A DNA stretch of 64,000 nt, taken from positions 1,287,900 through 1,351,899 of the forward strand of contig CM049322.1 in assembly GCA_026874595.1 (NCBI GenBank), written 5' to 3'. Position 1 is the stretch's first letter, and every line of letters begins with the position of its first letter. Shown here piece after piece: positions 61,811-64,000 of the stretch. The notes below the pieces were generated by a model. It was not told the DNA's origin, did no database searches, and worked only from the letters and a program-made list of their open reading frames with translations. This DNA is from Sipunculus nudus (lineage: Eukaryota; Annelida; Sipuncula; Golfingiida; Sipunculidae). Made by a program: the position numbers and the translations under genes.

Positions 61811-64000
61811 ATGGTCGGAAAACGCATTTATGGAGACATAGTTCCTTTGCTTACACTTTGCTTACGATTTGCTTATGCTTTGCTTACGGTGAAAACACCA
61901 AAGAACTCAAGCATTTTTCTGCGAATACAGACAAGTATGAACCATAGGGACACAGCCTGGTTCCCTGGCTACACAATAGTGCCTGTTAGTCATCATGAAT
62001 CTAAAAATAAAGGGTCAAACCGTTCTATCTAAATCAGAAATAGATAATACTATTAATTTCAAAAAGTGATAATATCGAGTTTAGGGACCCATTTTTCTTT
62101 TTTACCTGAATTGATTAACAATTATGTTCCTTCGACATAGATAGACTCTTGGAGAGCCTAATATTATATTATACCTTCAGAATATGGTTGCAAATCGCCT
62201 TTATGGAGACATAGTTCCTTTGCTTACATTTTGCTTACGCTTAGCTTTTGCTTTGCTTACGAAGAAAACACCACAGATTTTAAGCATTTTTCTACAAACA
62301 CTCACAAATACTACCCATAGGGACACTGACTGGTTCACTGGCTACATGATAATACCTGTTAGTGGTCAGTACTCTAAATATTAGGGGTCAAGTCGTACAA
62401 TGAAAACCAGAAATAGCTATTACTTCTCAATTCTAAAAGTGATATAATCTAATTTAGGGACCCATTTTTCTCTTTAAACCTCAATAATCAAACGTTTTTT
62501 TTACCATATTCAACATAAATAGACTGCTGGGAAGTCTAATATTATATTATTTCTCCGGATAATGGTCGGAAAACGCATTTATGGAGACATAGTTCCTTTG
62601 CTTACACTTTGCTTACGCTTTGCTTATGCTTTGCTTACGGTGAAAACACCAAAGAACTCAAGCATTTTTCTGCAAATACAGACAAGTATGAACCATAGGG
62701 ACACAGCCTGGTTCCCTGGCTACACAATAGTGCCTGTTAGTCATCATGAATCTAAAAATTAAGGGTCAAACCGTTCCGTCTAAATCAGAAATAGATAATA
62801 CTATTAATTTCAAAATGTGATAATATCGGGATTAGGGACCCATTTTTCCTATTTACCTGAATTGATCAACAGTTATGTTCCAAATTCGACAAAAATAGAC
62901 TCTTGAGAGCCTAATATTATATTATATCTTCAGAATATGGTTGCAAATCGCCTTTATGGAGACATTGTTTCTTTGCTTACATTTTGCTTACGCTTTCCTT
63001 ATGCTTTGCTTACGAAGAAAACACCACAGATTTTAAGCATTTTTCTACAAACACTCACAAATACTACCCTTAGGGACACTGACTGGTTCACTGGCTACAG
63101 GAAAATACCTGGTAGTGGTCAGTACTCTAAATATTAGGGGTCAAATCGTACAATCAAAATCAGAAATAGCTATTACTTCTCAATTCTAAAAGTGATATAA
63201 TCTAGTTTAGGGACCCATTTTTCTCTTTTAACCTCAATAATCAAAAGTTTTTTTACCATATTCGACATAAATAGACTGCTGGGAAGTCTAACATTATATA
63301 ATTTCTTCGGAAAATGGTCGGAAAACGCATTTATGGAGACATAGTTCCTTTGTTTACACCTTGCTTACGCTTTGCTTATGCTTTGCTTATGGTGAAAACA
63401 CCAAAGAACTCAAGCATTTTTCTGCAAATACAGACAAGTATGAACCATAGGGACACAGCCTGGTTCCCTGGCTACACAATAGTGCCTGTTAGTCATCATG
63501 AATCTAAAAATAAAGGGTCAAACCGTTCTATCTAAATCAGAAATAGATAATACTATTAATTTCAAAAAAGTGATAATATCGAGTTTAGGGACCCATTTTT
63601 CTTTTTTACCTGAATTGATTAACAGTTATGTTCCTTCGACATAGATAGACTCTTGGAGAGCCTAATATTATATTATGTCTTCAGAATATGGTTGCAAATC
63701 GCCTTTATGGAGACATAGTTCCTTTGCTTACACTTTGCTTACGCTTTGCTTATGCTTTGCTTACGGTGAAAACACCAAAGAACTCAAGCATTTTTCTGCA
63801 AATACAGACAAGTATGAACCATAGGGACACAGCCTGGTTCCGTGGCTACACAATAGTGCCTGTTTGTCATCATGAATCTAAAAATTAAGGGTCAAATCGT
63901 TCCATCTAAATGAGAAATAGATAATACTATAAATTTAAAAAAAGTGATAATATCGGGATTAGATACCCATTTTTCTTTTTTACCTGAATTGATCAACAGT
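61811..64000 (+). repeat. Second copy of the 50.9-53.1 kb segment
   Basis: Monomers 61811, 62184, 62562, 62937, 63314 and 63688 match 50908 to 52785 at a constant offset of 10,903 bp. Shared private marks are GATTAACAATTATG, TCTCCGGATAATGG, GTTCCGTCTAAATC and CAAAATGTGATAAT. A small difference near 62850 (TTTTTCCTATTTACC) is private to the right copy. The copy runs off the window. Confidence 0.9.
63688..64000 (+). repeat. Partial A/B fusion monomer at the right edge
   Basis: Sister of 52785, cut by the window end after GAATTGATCAACAGT. It shows that the array continues to the right. Confidence 0.93.

Larger units (their letters stand above)
1..64000 (+). repeat. Continuous head-to-tail satellite array of about 376-bp monomers in alternating A-B dimers
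   Basis: Monomer starts (the ATG shared by both types) recur every 372-378 bp from 233 to 63688. The exceptions are a 346-bp monomer at 8874, 362-bp monomers at 25006 and 30248, and a 386-bp monomer at 21619. No gap between monomer starts leaves room for foreign DNA, and no monomer is inverted. A and B types alternate almost throughout, giving dimers of about 750-754 bp. Non-coding satellite DNA of this kind is typical of eukaryotic centromeric, pericentromeric or subtelomeric heterochromatin; which of these applies cannot be told from the sequence. I do not recognise the family. Satellites of roughly 375-380 bp are known from several plants and insects, but I have no basis for assigning this one. 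Confidence 0.98.

Noticed and set aside
1-64000. CRISPR array or phage-type repeat cassette
   Set aside because: The repeat unit is about 376 bp with no unique spacers, and adjacent units are homologous along their full length.
1-64000. Assignment to a known ~375-380 bp satellite or to a named species
   Set aside because: Length alone is not diagnostic and I do not recognise the consensus; a database search would decide.

Overview
The whole 64 kb window is one uninterrupted, head-to-tail satellite DNA array. I see no unique sequence, recognisable protein-coding gene, RNA gene, transposon, CRISPR array or prokaryotic operon. An array this long, AT-rich (roughly one third G+C, estimated from a few lines) and free of genes points to a eukaryotic chromosome, in a centromeric, pericentromeric or subtelomeric heterochromatin block. 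I cannot name the species or the satellite family from sequence alone. All monomers lie in the same orientation.

The array is organised at four nested levels. (1) Each monomer holds four tandem 11-bp units of the form TTTGCTTANNN. (2) The monomer is about 373-378 bp. (3) Two diverged monomer types, called A and B here, alternate to give an A-B dimer of about 750-754 bp. A monomers begin ATGGTTGCAAATCGCC and B monomers begin ATGGTCGGAAAACGCA. (4) Private variants mark individual dimers, and these recur in the same order over about 9 kb, so there is a super-repeat of about twelve dimers (d1-d12). Partial, shortened and re-joined copies of it make up most of 1-50 kb. The order is: d1 (233/610), d2 (987/1364), d3 (1737/2117), d4 (2492/2869), d5 (3242/3619), d6 (A/B fusion, 3991), d7 (4367/4744), d8 (5117/5494), d9 (5867/6246), d10 (6619/6997), d11 (7372/7749), d12 (8122/8499). 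It then returns to d1.

Layout: 1-8.87 kb carries d1-d12 once. 8.87-10.35 kb is a rearranged junction. 10.35-20.74 kb is a long block repeated almost verbatim at 26.1-36.5 kb. 20.74-26.1 kb is a mosaic that includes another copy of the 12.2-15.6 kb segment. 36.5-41.1 kb continues with d5-d11. 41.13-44.89 and 44.89-48.65 kb form a 3,761-bp tandem duplication, apparently very recent. 48.65-50.9 kb is a transition. 50.9-64 kb is a related domain with several dimer types not seen to the left, and it has its own internal duplications (offsets 2,257, 2,630, 3,007 and 10,903 bp).

Nearly every monomer has an open 66-codon frame starting at the monomer ATG. The copies share it by descent, several are broken by nonsense or frameshift changes, and the A/B differences mostly change amino acids. 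I therefore treat it as a passive ORF and not as a gene. The window's main interest is the record it keeps of satellite evolution: unequal exchange, slippage of the 11-mer, A/B fusion monomers and datable segmental duplications.
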